This document shows, piece by piece, positions 8,839 to 16,506 of a DNA stretch of 64,000 nt. Positions within the stretch are counted from its first letter, which is position 1; each line of letters starts with the position of its first letter. The notes beneath the pieces were generated by a model. It was not told where the DNA came from, ran no database searches, and saw nothing but the letters and a program-made list of their open reading frames with translations. Where the stretch lies: positions 1 through 64,000 of the forward strand of contig JAEWMS010000012.1 of assembly GCA_023393115.1 (NCBI GenBank). The letters run 5' to 3'. The stretch comes from Bacillota bacterium. GTDB taxonomy: Bacteria; Bacillota; Clostridia; Acetivibrionales; DSM-1351. A program made the translations under genes and the position numbers.

Positions 8839-9132
8839 TTATTCAGCAGTGTAAGGAAGTAAAGCAATATGTCTTGCTCTCTTTACAGCAACTGTCAATT
8901 GACGTTGGTGCTTAGCACAGTTTCCTGATATTCTTCTTGGAAGGATCTTACCTCTTTCAGAAACATACTTTCTGATTTTAGCAACATCTTTATAATCTAT
9001 ATCAGTAGCTTTATCAACACAGAATGAGCAAACTTTTTTCTTAGCTCTTCTCATTCTCATGCCGCCCTTACCTTCGCCCTTATCATAAGAATCTCTATCG
9101 TTTCTTCTGTTATCTCTCTTTGGTCCTGGCAT
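8839..9132 (-). CDS. rpsR: 30S ribosomal protein S18
   Basis: The 97-residue basic protein has a charged N-terminal extension (MPGPKRDNRRNDRDSYDKGE) followed by the conserved S18 core. The core shows RRAKKKVCSFCVDK, DYKDVAKIRKYVSERGKILP and the family signature RRISGNCAKHQRQLTVAVKRAR. S18 binds the 30S platform together with S6, whose gene heads this operon. GGAGGATATTAAA precedes the ATG. A hairpin (9152-9168) lies just upstream of the ribosome binding site. The bidirectional terminator is about 50 bases past the stop. Confidence 0.97.
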   Translation of the reverse strand: MPGPKRDNRRNDRDSYDKGEGKGGMRMRRAKKKVCSFCVDKATDIDYKDVAKIRKYVSERGKILPRRISGNCAKHQRQLTVAVKRARHIALLPYTAE

Positions 9133-9225
9133 TTTAATATCCTCCTTTCATGTACCCTTAATTGGTACTGAATATAATTTATGATTCGGTCAATTAATTC
9201 TAATTTTACTGTTGGAATCTTCCTA

Positions 9226-9657
9226 TTAAAATGGAAGTTCATCATCCTCATCCATTGGATAGAAGCCATCTCCTGATGACGCGGGATTTTCGGAATAGGT
9301 TCTGGGTGCAGAACTACCTGCTCCAGCTTCTCCGCCCCTTTTACTGTCGGCAAAATAAGTCTCATCAGCTACCACTTCGGTAACGTAGTGACGCTTGCCT
9401 TCATTGTCATCCCAGGTTCTGGTTTGAAGTCTTCCAACAATTGCTACCTGCATTCCTTTTGTAAAATACTTCTGACAAAATTCAGCAGTTTTGTTCCATG
9501 CTACGATATTTATGAAATCAGCCTGAGGCTGACCTTCCTTTGCAGTAGCACGTCTGTTTACAGCAAGGGAAAAACTTGCGACAGCAGTATTGTTCCCACT
9601 GATGTATCTCAGATCAGGATCTTTAGTAAGTCTTCCCATTAAAACAACTTTGTTCAT
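9226..9657 (-). CDS. ssb: Single-stranded DNA-binding protein
   Basis: The 143-residue protein has an N-terminal OB fold (MNKVVLMGRLTKDPDLRY, FINIVAWNKTAEF, GRLQTRTWDDNEGKRHY). A Gly/Ser-rich flexible linker follows, then the acidic tip DEDDELPF that recruits replication and repair partners. It coats single-stranded DNA during replication, recombination and repair. The start has GGGAAGG upstream. It is the middle gene of rpsF-ssb-rpsR. A GC-rich hairpin (9681-9694) lies in the leader between rpsF and ssb. Confidence 0.97.
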   Translation of the reverse strand: MNKVVLMGRLTKDPDLRYISGNNTAVASFSLAVNRRATAKEGQPQADFINIVAWNKTAEFCQKYFTKGMQVAIVGRLQTRTWDDNEGKRHYVTEVVADETYFADSKRGGEAGAGSSAPRTYSENPASSGDGFYPMDEDDELPF

Positions 9658-9680
9658 ACTAACCTTCCCTTTACGCGCAG

Positions 9681-9694
9681 CGTGCTAAAGCACG
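9681..9694 (-). promoter_or_regulatory. Intercistronic hairpin before the ssb ribosome binding site
   Basis: CGTGC (9681-9685) and GCACG (9690-9694) form a perfect 5-bp stem with a TAAA loop. It ends 23 bases before the ssb start. It is one of several similar hairpins in this window that sit directly in front of ribosome binding sites. Confidence 0.5.
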
Positions 9695-9723
9695 GATCAC
9701 GTAGTCAAAAGTAATAACACCTA

Positions 9724-10008
9724 TTAATCCTTAGCTATTACGATATACTTAAGAATTCCTTCAGTGATTTTGTATACTCTTTCTAATTCTGCCGGAAAAC
9801 TTGGCTCAGATGAAAAATTAGCAAGCACGTAGTAACCTTCGTTCTTGTCATCTATTTCATAGGCTAACTTCCTCTTACCCCACTCATCAATGCTTTCGAG
9901 CTGAGTTGAAGTTTCGAGCAAATTCTTGAATTTCTCAACCAGGGCTTTTGTAGCTTCCTCGCCAACCTCTGAATTGATAATAAAGATAGTTTCATACTTC
10001 TTTAACAT
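9724..10008 (-). CDS. rpsF: 30S ribosomal protein S6
   Basis: The 94-residue protein begins MLKKYETIFIINSEVGEEA and shows the S6 core (ESIDEWGKRKLAYEIDDKNEGYYVLANFSS). It binds S18 and helices of 16S rRNA in the 30S platform. The ATG at 10008 is selected because GGGGAGGT lies seven bases upstream; the frame is open to 10047 but nothing there resembles S6. It is the first gene of rpsF-ssb-rpsR and has its own promoter at 10112-10140. Confidence 0.96.
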   Translation of the reverse strand: MLKKYETIFIINSEVGEEATKALVEKFKNLLETSTQLESIDEWGKRKLAYEIDDKNEGYYVLANFSSEPSFPAELERVYKITEGILKYIVIAKD

Positions 10009-10111
10009 TATGGACACCTCCCCTCGGACTTTACGGCTCTGTATCAAGAGTACAGAGCAAGGATGTAAATATTTATTTTATGCAGAAAAGCTTTTCCACA
10101 TACAATTTTGT

Positions 10112-10140
10112 ATTTTAACATAAATCTTTAAAACATGCAA
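10112..10140 (-). promoter_or_regulatory. Probable promoter of the rpsF-ssb-rpsR operon
   Basis: On the minus strand, TTGCAT (10135-10140) and TAAAAT (10112-10117) are separated by exactly 17 bases, about 95 bases before the rpsF start. It diverges from the Fur-controlled promoter of the DUF2325 operon. Confidence 0.6.
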
Positions 10141-10194
10141 GCTTAAATTTTTTCACTTTTTAGTTCCGAATAACATCCAATTGACATAATTATA

Positions 10195-10252
10195 TTGACT
10201 TACTTTCTAGTTCTTGGTAAACTACAATTAATTGATAATGATTATCATTTTC
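10195..10252 (+). promoter_or_regulatory. Promoter with near-perfect Fur box for the DUF2325 operon
   Basis: TTGACT (10195-10200) and TAAACT (10218-10223) with 17-bp spacing form a plausible promoter. Immediately downstream, at 10234-10252, the 19-mer GATAATGATTATCATTTTC matches the classical Fur consensus at 17 of 19 positions. Fur bound here would cover the transcription start, so iron-dependent repression is the straightforward prediction. Confidence 0.75.
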
Positions 10253-10335
10253 AATTAATTAACTAACAATTAATCAAACCCTTATACGTTAAAAATTTGC
10301 GGTACAAATATACAACCAGAATTCACAACTTACCT

Positions 10336-10379
10336 GGCTCACGGTAGGAACGTGGATTTACCTGAATTTTATGTGAGCC
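10336..10379 (+). promoter_or_regulatory. Leader hairpin before the DUF2325 gene
   Basis: GGCTCAC (10336-10342) pairs with GTGAGCC (10373-10379), and inside it GGTA (10343-10346) can pair with TACC (10359-10362). The stem ends 21 bases before the start codon, within the leader downstream of the Fur box. Its function is unknown. Confidence 0.5.
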
Positions 10380-10400
10380 GGAAAGGTTATAGGAGAAAAA

Positions 10401-10706
10401 ATGAGTATTGTTTTAGTAGGCGGACATGACAGAATGCAGGATGAATACAAAGAGATTTGTTCCAGCCGGGGTCACCGGGTGAAGGTATACACACAGATGC
10501 CCGCAAGATTTGATAAGGCTATCGGCAGCCCTGATAGAATAGTTCTTTTTACTTCTACAGTTTCTCACAAGATGATGCTTACTGCAATGAAGGAAGCTAA
10601 AAAGAAGAATATAAGTGTGGTTAGAAGTCATAGCAGCAGCGCCTCCTCCCTCCTTGAGCTGTTAAAAAAGCTTGAGAGTGAAAAGAATGTTGCCTGTCCC
10701 TCATAA
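10401..10706 (+). CDS. DUF2325 family protein
   Basis: The 101-residue protein starts MSIVLVGGHDRMQDEYKEIC and contains IVLFTSTVSHKMMLTAMKEA and VVRSHSSSASSLLELL. These features match the small DUF2325 family, with a Rossmann-like alpha/beta pattern and unknown biochemical role. The start follows AGGAGAAAAA. It is the first gene behind a strong Fur box and is followed by a flavodoxin remnant and a DUF3793 gene. The context suggests a function in iron or redox homeostasis, which is inference. Cys22 is the only cysteine in the N-terminal part; Cys99 lies at the tail. Confidence 0.8.
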   Translation: MSIVLVGGHDRMQDEYKEICSSRGHRVKVYTQMPARFDKAIGSPDRIVLFTSTVSHKMMLTAMKEAKKKNISVVRSHSSSASSLLELLKKLESEKNVACPS

Positions 10707-10735
10707 CGGGAATAATAAATATCTGGAGGTATCTT

Positions 10736-10795
10736 ATGAAGAAAATAGCTGTAATTTATTGGAGCGCCACAGATAAACTATTACGTAGGAAGTGA
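10736..10795 (+). pseudogene. Flavodoxin N-terminal remnant (19 codons)
   Basis: A strong GGAGG lies eight bases before an ATG that opens a 19-codon frame reading MKKIAVIYWSATDKLLRRK. The first ten residues are those expected for a short-chain flavodoxin. There the FMN phosphate loop normally follows as SGTGNT; here it reads SATDKL and stops. About 400 bp of coding sequence are missing compared with a complete flavodoxin. The TGA stop overlaps the GTG start of the next gene (GTGA), so the remnant may now work as a translated leader. The resemblance is seen directly; decay by deletion is inference. Confidence 0.65.
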
Positions 10796-11412
10796 GTGAT
10801 ATTAATGGAAAAAAACAACCTCAAGCAGTTAATTTCATAAATTTAATAAATAAGCTTCCTGACGAAGATTATCTGTTGTCACTTATTGCTTACGGAACGG
10901 CACCTACCATAAGAGAGGAGAAGCCCTCCTCCCTTATGACTTTTACCAGAGCCGACAGAAACCTGTATGAGCTTTGGGATAATTTTGGCTCCCGGGTTTG
11001 TAAAAGGCTTAAGCTGGAGTACATCTGTCTAAGGGATACTAAGGACAGTGTAAGAGTACTTTTCTATAAGTCTCGCCTGTTGGAAGAGTGTTTGAATAAA
11101 AAAAGCAACAGAGAGTTTCTAAGTAAGATGGGATATTCCTCAACTATAACTCTGGAAGAATGTATTGATAAATTAAGAGAAAGGTTTGAATGTGTCTGTC
11201 CTCACGAAATAGGTATCTTTCTTGGTATACCTTTGGAGGACGTAATCGGTTTTATTAATCATAAGGGTGAGAACTGCCTGCTCTGCAAATATTGGAAAGT
11301 ATACCACTCCCCCGATAGAGCGCTGATATTATTCAGTAACTTCGATAAAGCCAGACAGGATATCAGAGACGCAATCACAAACAATAGCTTTGATTTCACT
11401 GTACCTGCATAG
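10792..11412 (+). CDS. DUF3793 family protein
   Basis: The 206-residue protein matches DUF3793, a family of unknown function common in anaerobic Firmicutes. Conserved stretches are LIAYGTAPTIREEKPSSLM near residue 32 and ECVCPHEIGIFLGIPLEDV near 133. Cys134, Cys136, Cys162 and Cys165 (CVC, CLLC) could bind a metal; this is inference. The GTG at 10792 overlaps the stop of the flavodoxin remnant and lacks a well-spaced Shine-Dalgarno, so translational coupling is likely. An ATG at 10805 in another frame stays open for only 11 codons. The gene shares the Fur-controlled transcript with DUF2325. Confidence 0.78.
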   Translation: MSDINGKKQPQAVNFINLINKLPDEDYLLSLIAYGTAPTIREEKPSSLMTFTRADRNLYELWDNFGSRVCKRLKLEYICLRDTKDSVRVLFYKSRLLEECLNKKSNREFLSKMGYSSTITLEECIDKLRERFECVCPHEIGIFLGIPLEDVIGFINHKGENCLLCKYWKVYHSPDRALILFSNFDKARQDIRDAITNNSFDFTVPA

Positions 11413-11478
11413 ACCTCGGCATATGGAATAACAAAGCCTTTGGACTTTTACAAAAGATACCCTGGAGGATAAATTCTA

Positions 11479-12078
11479 ATGTTTATATTAAAACACTTTT
11501 TTGAAAAAAGCAGACTCCATGATGTTATCGAATGTCTAACAACAGCGTTGGATGCAAAGGACCCCTACACAAGCGGGCATTCAAACAGGGTGGCTGATAT
11601 GACTTTTGACATTGCGAAACACATGGGACTTAAAGGCTCAAAGCTTGAAACCATCCATCTAGCCGCCCATTTACACGATATAGGCAAAATAGGTATTTCC
11701 GAGAATGTTCTGAACAAAGTTGGGAGGCTTCTGCCCGATGAATGGGCGGAAATAAAGAAGCATCCTGAAATAGGTTATAACATTCTCAGCAAATCACAAT
11801 ATATGAAGGAGGTATCCAAAATAGTACTTCACCATCACGAACGCTGGGATGGAAAAGGTTACCCCTCCGGCCTGAAGCAGACTGAGATCCCCCTCGGTTC
11901 TAGAATTATCACAGTTGCTGACTCCATTGATGCAATGACCTACGACAGGCCCTACAGACCTGCCATGAGTTGGAAAGAATGCAAAAAAGAAATAGTTTTA
12001 AACTGTGGAATACAATTTGACCCTGCAGTAGTAAAAGTAATTGATTACTTAGGTGATAAGTGGAATCTCGCAAAATAA
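11479..12078 (+). CDS. HD-GYP domain protein (probable c-di-GMP phosphodiesterase)
   Basis: The 199-residue protein is almost only an HD-GYP domain. It has HSNRVADMTFDIAKHMGL near residue 34, the metal-binding HLHDIGKIGIS near 71, HPEIGYNILS, HHHERWDGKGYPSG near 118 and TVADSIDAMTYDRPYRP near 151. HD-GYP proteins hydrolyse c-di-GMP or related cyclic dinucleotides. No receiver or sensor domain is fused, so control must come from elsewhere. GGAGGAT precedes the ATG. It lies 66 bases after the DUF3793 gene and might belong to the same transcript. Confidence 0.88.
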   Translation: MFILKHFFEKSRLHDVIECLTTALDAKDPYTSGHSNRVADMTFDIAKHMGLKGSKLETIHLAAHLHDIGKIGISENVLNKVGRLLPDEWAEIKKHPEIGYNILSKSQYMKEVSKIVLHHHERWDGKGYPSGLKQTEIPLGSRIITVADSIDAMTYDRPYRPAMSWKECKKEIVLNCGIQFDPAVVKVIDYLGDKWNLAK

Positions 12079-12113
12079 TCCTTCAATTCTATGGATAATT
12101 CCTTTCAAGCATT

Positions 12114-12155
12114 GGGAAATATATTATCCCTAATAAAATCTTTAATATATTTCCC
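12114..12155 (+). terminator. Strong AT-rich stem-loop downstream of the HD-GYP gene
   Basis: A perfect 13-bp inverted repeat has arms GGGAAATATATTA (12114-12126) and TAATATATTTCCC (12143-12155). No clean T run follows, so it may act as a 3-prime stability hairpin rather than a classical terminator. The remaining gap to 12306 shows only the small hairpin at 12279-12291. Confidence 0.5.
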
Positions 12156-12278
12156 CTGTTATCTTTAGTCATTTTCACCAATGATTTAGTAATTAAAAGT
12201 TGTATTATTTGTATTTATTTGATAATCTATATTCGTATTATCCTAATAAATACAGTAATCCGACAGTCTATTTATATC

Positions 12279-12291
12279 GCTGCATAGCAGC
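12279..12291 (+). promoter_or_regulatory. Hairpin before the ribosome binding site of the binding-protein gene
   Basis: GCTGC (12279-12283), loop ATA, GCAGC (12287-12291). The stem ends 15 bases before the ATG at 12307, with AGAGG in between. Confidence 0.45.
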
Positions 12292-12306
12292 AAAATAGAG
12301 GTTACT

Positions 12307-13326
12307 ATGACTAAAAACAAGAAACACTATATCTTTTTTATTTCCTTACTATTTGCTCTTGTAATAATTACAGTAATTTTCATTTTAAATCCATATAAGA
12401 AAAGTCCGGCTCCCCTTGATAATGGATTTGCTCAAAGTGTTGAAAAGCCAGATTATCATTTCGCAGTGATAACTCCGAGCTCATACGACCCCTTCTGGAA
12501 TGATGTGAAAAAAGGCGCATTCAAGGCTGCCAGAGAGTTTAATGTTGCAGTGGAGTTCAACAGTCCCAGATTCTCAAATTTGGAGGAAGAGCTTCAATAT
12601 ATGAATATAGCAATAGCCTCAAATCTTGACGGAATTGCAACCCATGTTCCCGATGAAACTATGTTTACACCGGTCATTAATGATGCTATTAAGAAAAATA
12701 TTCCGGTAGTTACAATTGAAAGCGATGCCAAGCACAGCGAAAGGCTTGCATATATAGGCAATAACAACTATGAAGTGGGTAGCGTTGGGGGCAAGCTCGC
12801 TGCCGATGCCAGCGGAGGAAATGCCAAGGTGGCTGTTATACTAAATGGTTATAGTCCGGAAGCAAGAGATGTATCCCAAAACCTCCGTATTACCGGTTTT
12901 AAGGATGCTGTGAAGGATTATAAGGGCAAGGTAGACATTGAAGAAATACGGATTTCCGGCATGGGATTATTCAGTGCTGGTGAAATAGCTAATGAGCTGC
13001 TTACCAACAATCCCCAGATAAACACTATCTTCTGCACAAACCCGAGAGACACTCTTGGTGTTACTCAAATGGTGGTGGACCTGAACAAAGTTGGCCAGAT
13101 CAAGGTAATAGGCTACGGGAGTGATCCTGAGATCCTCAGATATATAGAAAAGAACGTAATCTTCGGCAGTGTTGTAAGCGACCCTCAAGATATGGGCTAT
13201 AAAGCAATTCGTGCATTGGTTGAGCTTAAAACTACAAAAAGTACTTCAGCCTACGTGGGTACCGAAGTATATGCAGTTACAAAAGTTAATGTTGGAACCC
13301 TCTCTGTTGATGATTCAAGTAAATAA
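12307..13326 (+). CDS. Membrane-anchored sugar-binding protein linked to a two-component system
   Basis: The 339-residue protein has one N-terminal hydrophobic segment (about residues 8-25, YIFFISLLFALVIITVIFIL) with no lipobox, so it is probably anchored facing outward. It is a ribose-type periplasmic binding fold: FAVITPSSYDPFWNDVKKGA, NLDGIATHVPDETMF, VVTIESDAKHSERLAYIGNN and IKVIGYGSDPEILRYIE. The histidine kinase gene starts 29 bases downstream, followed by its regulator and a second binding protein. The protein most likely senses a sugar outside the cell and signals to the kinase; this is inferred from context. The ligand is unknown. Confidence 0.82.
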   Translation: MTKNKKHYIFFISLLFALVIITVIFILNPYKKSPAPLDNGFAQSVEKPDYHFAVITPSSYDPFWNDVKKGAFKAAREFNVAVEFNSPRFSNLEEELQYMNIAIASNLDGIATHVPDETMFTPVINDAIKKNIPVVTIESDAKHSERLAYIGNNNYEVGSVGGKLAADASGGNAKVAVILNGYSPEARDVSQNLRITGFKDAVKDYKGKVDIEEIRISGMGLFSAGEIANELLTNNPQINTIFCTNPRDTLGVTQMVVDLNKVGQIKVIGYGSDPEILRYIEKNVIFGSVVSDPQDMGYKAIRALVELKTTKSTSAYVGTEVYAVTKVNVGTLSVDDSSK

Positions 13327-13355
13327 ACTGAACAGTATTTATTAAGGATTATAAT

Positions 13356-14891
13356 ATGTTAGAATTTATCAGTAGATTTTTAAGGAAAAATAGAATACGT
13401 AAAAAACTTATTCTATACTTTATGATAACCACCATTCTAATGGCTGCAGCAAGCTTTTATACTTATTACAACGCAAGAATGCTGATGAATCAGATGGATT
13501 CCCTTTTTGTGAGCAATATCTCTCTTAATGAGCTGCGGGACAGTGTTACAGATGTTCAGCAATATCTGGAAAGCTATTTGGATACCAAGCATTCTGATAG
13601 TTTCAGAAACTTTATTGGTTCCAAAAACAAATTACAGCAGCTTTCACAGCGACTTGCGGAAACCGCCGATTATAGCACCAACGGTTTAATTCAAAGAGAT
13701 ATAGTAAATATGATAAATAACTATCTTGATATAACAGATAATGCTGTCCTTGCCAAAAGAACACGGGATATTAACAGATATACCTCCTATTATAATGATG
13801 CATACAGGGTTTTCGGCTATATTGACATGTACATTAACAAGCTTAACAATGAACTTCTTAAGGAAAATACACAGAAGTATCACATAGTTGCAAACAGAAT
13901 AGACCTTGTCCAGATGATAAATATCGCTATAATCCTTGGAGTTATACTTTTTAATCTTGTATTTATTATACTTATTACATATAAGACCACAAAACCAATT
14001 ATAAAGCTGTCTCAGGCTGCCGATGAGATATCCCGGGGTAATTTCGACGTGCCTCAGGTTGAATTCGACACAGAGGATGAAATTAGCGTTATGGCCAGCG
14101 CCTTCAACAAAATGGCCTGCAGTATAAGGGACCACATTGATGCTCTTGAAGAGAGGGCGTTACTGCAGAGTAAATTGAAGGAGCAGGAGCTTCAAAACCT
14201 TATTATGAAAACCCACCTGAAGGAGGCTGAGCTTCAGGCGTTGCAGTCACAGATAAATCCTCATTTCATATTCAATACCCTGAATACGGGGGCACAGATT
14301 GCAATGATGGAAGGTGCTGATAAAACCTGCTACTTTATTGAAAATGTAGCTAATTTGTTTAGATATAATCTCAAAAAGCTGGACAGATCAGTACCTTTAA
14401 GTGAAGAGATAAATAATATTGAAACCTACATTTATATACTAAAGACACGTTTTACCGATCGAATAGAGTTTGTACAGGATATACAGGCTGATAACCTCCA
14501 AGTTGAAGTGCCATGTATGATATTGCAGCCCATCGTGGAAAACGCATATATACACGGAATAGGTGATATGGAATCAGGCGGAACTATAACTCTGTCAGTG
14601 AAAAGTCGGGTATCGTATGTTGAAATTATGGTATCTGATAATGGTAAAGGAATGGATAAAAGAAAAGTCGACCAGTTACTGGGCATAGCTAATGAAGACC
14701 CTGTAGATGAACCCTTTGATACTGAGATAAAGAAGGGCCACACAACAGGAATTGGTATGGGAAACGTAATTAGCAGGCTAAATATTTTTTACGGCCAGGA
14801 CAATATCGTGAGCATTGACAGTGAATCCGGCAAGGGTACCTCTGTATGCCTGCGAATACCCGTGAGTATAAAGGAGAATGTAAATGTATAA
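13356..14891 (+). CDS. Sensor histidine kinase, YesM/LytS type
   Basis: The 511-residue membrane kinase has a transmembrane segment at about residues 18-36, an extracytoplasmic helical domain to about 185, and a second membrane segment (about 187-209). A HAMP domain (about 212-265, TTKPIIKLSQAADEISRGNF) and coiled coil follow. The His-kinase domain has phospho-acceptor His303 in QSQINPHFIFNTLN. The ATPase part shows LQPIVENAYIHGI, VSDNGKGMD and GIGMGNVISRL. It would autophosphorylate in response to the adjacent binding proteins and pass the phosphate to the regulator. It overlaps the regulator gene by eight bases. Confidence 0.93.
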   Translation: MLEFISRFLRKNRIRKKLILYFMITTILMAAASFYTYYNARMLMNQMDSLFVSNISLNELRDSVTDVQQYLESYLDTKHSDSFRNFIGSKNKLQQLSQRLAETADYSTNGLIQRDIVNMINNYLDITDNAVLAKRTRDINRYTSYYNDAYRVFGYIDMYINKLNNELLKENTQKYHIVANRIDLVQMINIAIILGVILFNLVFIILITYKTTKPIIKLSQAADEISRGNFDVPQVEFDTEDEISVMASAFNKMACSIRDHIDALEERALLQSKLKEQELQNLIMKTHLKEAELQALQSQINPHFIFNTLNTGAQIAMMEGADKTCYFIENVANLFRYNLKKLDRSVPLSEEINNIETYIYILKTRFTDRIEFVQDIQADNLQVEVPCMILQPIVENAYIHGIGDMESGGTITLSVKSRVSYVEIMVSDNGKGMDKRKVDQLLGIANEDPVDEPFDTEIKKGHTTGIGMGNVISRLNIFYGQDNIVSIDSESGKGTSVCLRIPVSIKENVNV

Positions 14892-16506
14892 GCTGTTGAT
14901 TGCCGATGATGAACAAATCGTTATAGATTCCCTCACATTTATTGTAAATAAGAGTTTTTCAGGTATCTTTACTATTGAATCGGCCCGTTCAGGCAGAGAG
15001 GCAATCGAGAAAGCCGAACGCTTTATTCCCGATATAGTTTTCATGGATATTAACATGCCCGGAATCAATGGAATTGAAGCAATCAGAGAATTGCGAAGCA
15101 TGCTGCGTGACTGTATATTTTTTATACTCACTGCCTTTGATCAGTTTGATTTTGCAAAAGACGCACTTACCCTGGGTGTCTCAGAGTATTTGTTAAAACC
15201 GGTCAATAGAGAAAAAATAATTTCCACAATTAAAAAAAGTATTGAAGACATTGAAAAAGAACGGGCAAAAAGGAAGAAGGAGCTGGACCTGAAAGAGAAG
15301 ATGGAGAACCTTCTACCGGTTCTGGAAAATGGATTCATATATTCCATGCTGTTTTTGGATGATAATGCAACTGAACTTGAAAATTACCGTAATATATTCG
15401 AAATAGAAGAAAGCGGCGGCTATATCATGACAATAGAGTTTGCACAAGCCAATGACGGAGGCCGTCTGGTTAATAGAATAGGCCTCAGCATTAAGAGTCA
15501 GTCCTTCTACCCTTACCTGAGAGATATTTTAAAGGGCAGATGCAGATGCTTTATTGGTCCTGTAATCTTAAACAGAATAGTCGTTTATATTCCTGCCAGG
15601 ACCGAAACTGACGAGTATACCAGAAGACTTGAGGCCGTTAATATTGCGGAATACATATTTAATCTGATATCAAAAAAAGCAGATGCCGAATTCTATATTG
15701 GAATAGGCCGCTGCTACAACGGCTTTGACAATATTTATCTTTCCTATGAAGAATCCCTAAGAGCAATACGGTTTATGGGAGGAAACGGCATTCTACATAT
15801 TATGGATATACCTACTGAGAAAGAAATTTCGGTGAAGAAATATCCTATACAAAAGGAAAAAATGTTATTGGAAAAGGCGGCTCTCGGCGATAAGAATGCT
15901 TGTCTCCAAGCCTTTTGTCATATATTTGAGTGGTTGACAATAGAATACTATGGGTCTGTTAATAAAATCAGGGCCAAGCTTATAGAAATAATGATTCTTT
16001 TATCCCGCCTGGCTAACGATTACAATATTTCGCAGCATATTAGCAGCATAGACCTTATTTCAGAACTCCAAACCCTGGATTCCCTTACAGAATTAAAGCA
16101 TTGGTGTTCTGAAAGGATTGAGCTGATAACTAAAGGACTTTCCGAATCCAGAGAAAAGAAAACCAATTCACTGATTTTACGAGCAGTGGAATACATTAAA
16201 GAAAACTATAAAAGTGATTTAACCCTTGAAGAAGTTTCCAAGGAAGTTAATATCAGCCCCCATTATTTCAGTAAACTCTTTAAGGATGAAATGGGTGAGA
16301 ACTTTATTGACTACCTTACAAACCTTAGAATTAACACTGCCAAGGAAATTATGAAAAACAGCCTGATGAGTGTTAAGGAGATCTGTTATGAAATAGGTTA
16401 CGGTGACCCCAACTATTTCAGCAGAATTTTTAAAAAGGCTGTCGGTGTTACACCGACTGAATACAGGGACAGTATTCTATATACAAGTAAGGATGGTGTT
16501 TCTTAA
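14884..16506 (+). CDS. AraC-type response regulator, YesN family
   Basis: The 540-residue protein has an N-terminal receiver domain (YKLLIADDEQ, phospho-acceptor Asp55 in VFMDINMPG, Thr in FFILTAFDQ, Lys in YLLKPV). A long middle region of about 300 residues and a C-terminal AraC double helix-turn-helix (about 440-535; LEEVSKEVNISPHYFSKLFKD, VKEICYEIGYGDPNYFSRIF) follow. It overlaps the kinase gene and is followed without gap by a binding-protein gene. The likely target is the xylFGH-type transporter 3 kb downstream or linked glycosidase genes (inference). Confidence 0.93.
   Translation: MYKLLIADDEQIVIDSLTFIVNKSFSGIFTIESARSGREAIEKAERFIPDIVFMDINMPGINGIEAIRELRSMLRDCIFFILTAFDQFDFAKDALTLGVSEYLLKPVNREKIISTIKKSIEDIEKERAKRKKELDLKEKMENLLPVLENGFIYSMLFLDDNATELENYRNIFEIEESGGYIMTIEFAQANDGGRLVNRIGLSIKSQSFYPYLRDILKGRCRCFIGPVILNRIVVYIPARTETDEYTRRLEAVNIAEYIFNLISKKADAEFYIGIGRCYNGFDNIYLSYEESLRAIRFMGGNGILHIMDIPTEKEISVKKYPIQKEKMLLEKAALGDKNACLQAFCHIFEWLTIEYYGSVNKIRAKLIEIMILLSRLANDYNISQHISSIDLISELQTLDSLTELKHWCSERIELITKGLSESREKKTNSLILRAVEYIKENYKSDLTLEEVSKEVNISPHYFSKLFKDEMGENFIDYLTNLRINTAKEIMKNSLMSVKEICYEIGYGDPNYFSRIFKKAVGVTPTEYRDSILYTSKDGVS

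Noticed and set aside
8619..8915. 98-codon frame after the DUF2461 gene
   Set aside because: It crosses the bidirectional terminator and the 3-prime end of rpsR in antisense and starts without a ribosome binding site.
13686..14135. 149-codon minus-strand frame
   Set aside because: Fully antisense to the histidine kinase gene, with unusual composition and no start signals.
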